Shown in pieces: positions 5,750-7,123 of a DNA stretch of 7,123 nucleotides. Made by a program: the position numbers and the translations under genes. The DNA is from M55B175 sp964635265 (GTDB lineage: Bacteria > Desulfobacterota > Desulfobacteria > Desulfobacterales > Desulfosalsimonadaceae): NCBI GenBank assembly GCA_964635265.1, contig CAZWNV010000154.1:1-7123 (forward strand), read 5' to 3'. The number at the start of each line of letters is the position of its first letter. The stretch's first letter is position 1. Below the pieces are notes generated by a model. It was not told the DNA's origin, ran no database searches, and saw only the letters and a list, made by a program, of their open reading frames with translations.

Positions 5750-7123
5750 ATGGCGCAGCAGTATATCGCAGACCGTCGCGATGTGGACTTTGTTCTCTAC
5801 GAACAGTTTCGCGCGGAAGAGCTTACAAAAACCAGCAAATACCAGGACTTAAATAAAAAAGCCCTGGACATGGTGATTACCGAGGCAAGAAATTTTGCTG
5901 TAAAGGAAATTCTGCCCACCTATGCGGAAGGCGATCGCAACGGGGCAACTTTCGAGGACGGCCGGGTCTTTGCGCCGGAATGCTACCGGCGCCCCCTGGA
6001 GCTGTTCTCCGAGGGCGAGTGGATCGCCCTGACGGAGGATCCGGAAATCGGCGGCCAGGGACTGCCGTTTCTGATCGCCCAGGCCGCCAGTGAATACCTT
6101 GTGGGCGGCAATTTCGCCTTTGCCGCCTATGCCGTGCTCGGCCACGGCACCGGCAAAATGATCGAGCTCTTCGGCACCGGGAAACAGAAGGAGATGTTCC
6201 TGGGCAACCTCTACAGCGGCAAATGGGGCGGCACCATGGTGCTGACAGAACCCAATGCGGGATCGGACGTAGGCAACCTGGAGACCACCGCGGTAAAAAA
6301 CGATGACGGCACCTACTCCATCAGCGGCAGCAAAATCTTTATTACAAACGGCGACCAGAACCTCACCGAAAACATCATCCACCCGGTGCTGGCGCGAATC
6401 GAGGGGGCACCCGCCGGAACCAAGGGGATCTCGCTGTTTATCGTGCCCAAGATCTGGGTAAACGAGGACGGCAGCCTCGGAGAACCCAATGACGTCGTCC
6501 CCACCGGCATCGAGGAGAAAATGGGCCTGCACGGCAGCCCCACCACGAGTCTGGCTTTCGGCAGCAAGGGCAAGTGCCGGGGGCTGCTTCTGGGAGAAGA
6601 AAACAAGGGTATGCGGGTGATGTTTCACATGATGAACGAAGCCCGTCTCGGCGTCGGCCTCCAGGGATTAAACCACGCATCCGGCGCCTACCTGTATGCG
6701 GTAAACTACGCCAGGGAGCGCACCCAGGGACGCGACCTGCTCGAAGCAGCAAACCCGGAGGCCCCGCAGGTGGCGATTATCAACCATCCGGACGTGCGGC
6801 GCATGCTGCTGTGGATGAAGGCCCATGTGGACGGGATGAGAAGTTTTGTCTACTACGTGGCATCCCTGTTCGACCGCGAGGCGCTGGCCGACTCCGATGA
6901 GGAACGGGAGACGGCCCAGGGCCTGATCGATCTTCTGACCCCGCTGGTAAAGGGCTACTGCACGGATGTCGGCTACGAGGTATGTGTGCAGGCCATCCAG
7001 GTCTACGGCGGCTACGGCTACACCAAGGAATATCCCGTGGAGCAGCTGGCCCGGGATGCCAAGATCAGCTCCATCTACGAGGGCACCAACGGCATCCAGG
7101 CCATGGATCTGTTGGGCCGCAAG
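5750..7123 (+). CDS. Large acyl-CoA dehydrogenase (DmdC/AcdA-like), C-terminus cut by the window edge
   Basis: FAD-dependent enzyme that introduces the trans-2 double bond into an acyl-CoA, passing electrons to electron-transfer flavoprotein. The frame is open for 458 codons to the last base. The N-terminus (Y-I-A-D-R-R-D-V-D-F-V-L-Y-E) is the short cap typical of the ~600-residue branch that includes 3-methylmercaptopropionyl-CoA dehydrogenase (DmdC). The dehydrogenase signature V-L-T-E-P-N-A-G-S-D is at residues 164-173, and I-F-I-T-N-G-D is the FAD-side strand. Y-G-G-Y-G-Y-T-K-E-Y-P-V-E-Q-L-A-R-D-A-K and I-Y-E-G-T-N-G-I-Q complete the core. Glu444 in Y-E-G-T is the expected catalytic base. 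About 140-150 residues, the extra C-terminal domain of this branch, should lie beyond the window. The start is well supported by GAGGAGG, whose last base is 6 bases from the ATG. It lies 77 bases after the multifunctional enzyme with no clear terminator between, so co-transcription is likely. Substrate unknown; the DmdC resemblance is to the family, not evidence of DMSP use. Confidence 0.92.
   Translation, partial: MAQQYIADRRDVDFVLYEQFRAEELTKTSKYQDLNKKALDMVITEARNFAVKEILPTYAEGDRNGATFEDGRVFAPECYRRPLELFSEGEWIALTEDPEIGGQGLPFLIAQAASEYLVGGNFAFAAYAVLGHGTGKMIELFGTGKQKEMFLGNLYSGKWGGTMVLTEPNAGSDVGNLETTAVKNDDGTYSISGSKIFITNGDQNLTENIIHPVLARIEGAPAGTKGISLFIVPKIWVNEDGSLGEPNDVVPTGIEEKMGLHGSPTTSLAFGSKGKCRGLLLGEENKGMRVMFHMMNEARLGVGLQGLNHASGAYLYAVNYARERTQGRDLLEAANPEAPQVAIINHPDVRRMLLWMKAHVDGMRSFVYYVASLFDREALADSDEERETAQGLIDLLTPLVKGYCTDVGYEVCVQAIQVYGGYGYTKEYPVEQLARDAKISSIYEGTNGIQAMDLLGRK

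Noticed and set aside
5849..6628. 259-codon minus-strand open frame inside the acyl-CoA dehydrogenase
   Set aside because: It is antisense to a well-conserved dehydrogenase and has no family resemblance.

Overview
The window is a moderately GC-rich bacterial segment that is almost fully coding. It holds the end of a tRNA-modification gene and then a compact acyl-CoA (beta-oxidation type) locus with two regulators. There are no RNA genes, mobile elements or CRISPR repeats that I can see. The gene mix (MtaB, a LiuR-like MerR regulator, a TetR regulator, a family III CoA-transferase/racemase, a MaoC-SDR-SCP2 fusion and a large DmdC-type acyl-CoA dehydrogenase) suggests a proteobacterium-like lineage rich in acyl-CoA metabolism. 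A sulfate-reducing Desulfobacterota member is my best guess, but this is inference and no marker gene proves it.

Layout. Bases 1-971 (+) are the C-terminal three quarters of mtaB. After an 86-base gap, 1058-1459 (+) encodes a 133-residue MerR-type regulator. A 21-base convergent gap with a small hairpin separates it from a TetR-type regulator on the minus strand (1481-2119). Upstream of tetR on the same strand is a family III CoA-transferase / alpha-methylacyl-CoA racemase-like gene (2177-3325), so these two probably form a minus-strand operon. A 241-base divergent control region (3326-3566) carries a clear sigma70-type promoter facing right and a 29-base interrupted palindrome facing the left-hand gene. 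To the right lie a 701-residue three-domain enzyme (3567-5672) and, 77 bases further, an acyl-CoA dehydrogenase (from 5750) that runs off the window end.

How the genes fit together. The right-hand multidomain protein has the same three activities as the eukaryotic peroxisomal multifunctional enzyme type 2 (D-bifunctional protein, HSD17B4): enoyl-CoA hydratase 2, (3R)-hydroxyacyl-CoA dehydrogenase and SCP-2. The order differs: hydratase-dehydrogenase-SCP2 here, dehydrogenase-hydratase-SCP2 in animals. The neighbouring racemase-like protein keeps the His/Asp/Glu active-site set of alpha-methylacyl-CoA racemase, and the acyl-CoA dehydrogenase would supply the first oxidation. Together the locus resembles a bacterial version of the peroxisomal route for 2-methyl-branched acyl-CoAs (racemise, desaturate, hydrate to the 3R-hydroxy form, oxidise). 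No thiolase lies within the window. The substrate is inference. Two features need caution: the hydratase motif has lost its usual Asn (D-L-F-A-L-H instead of D-x-N-P-L-H), and the racemase-like protein lacks the D-G-G-A-P loop of true racemases.
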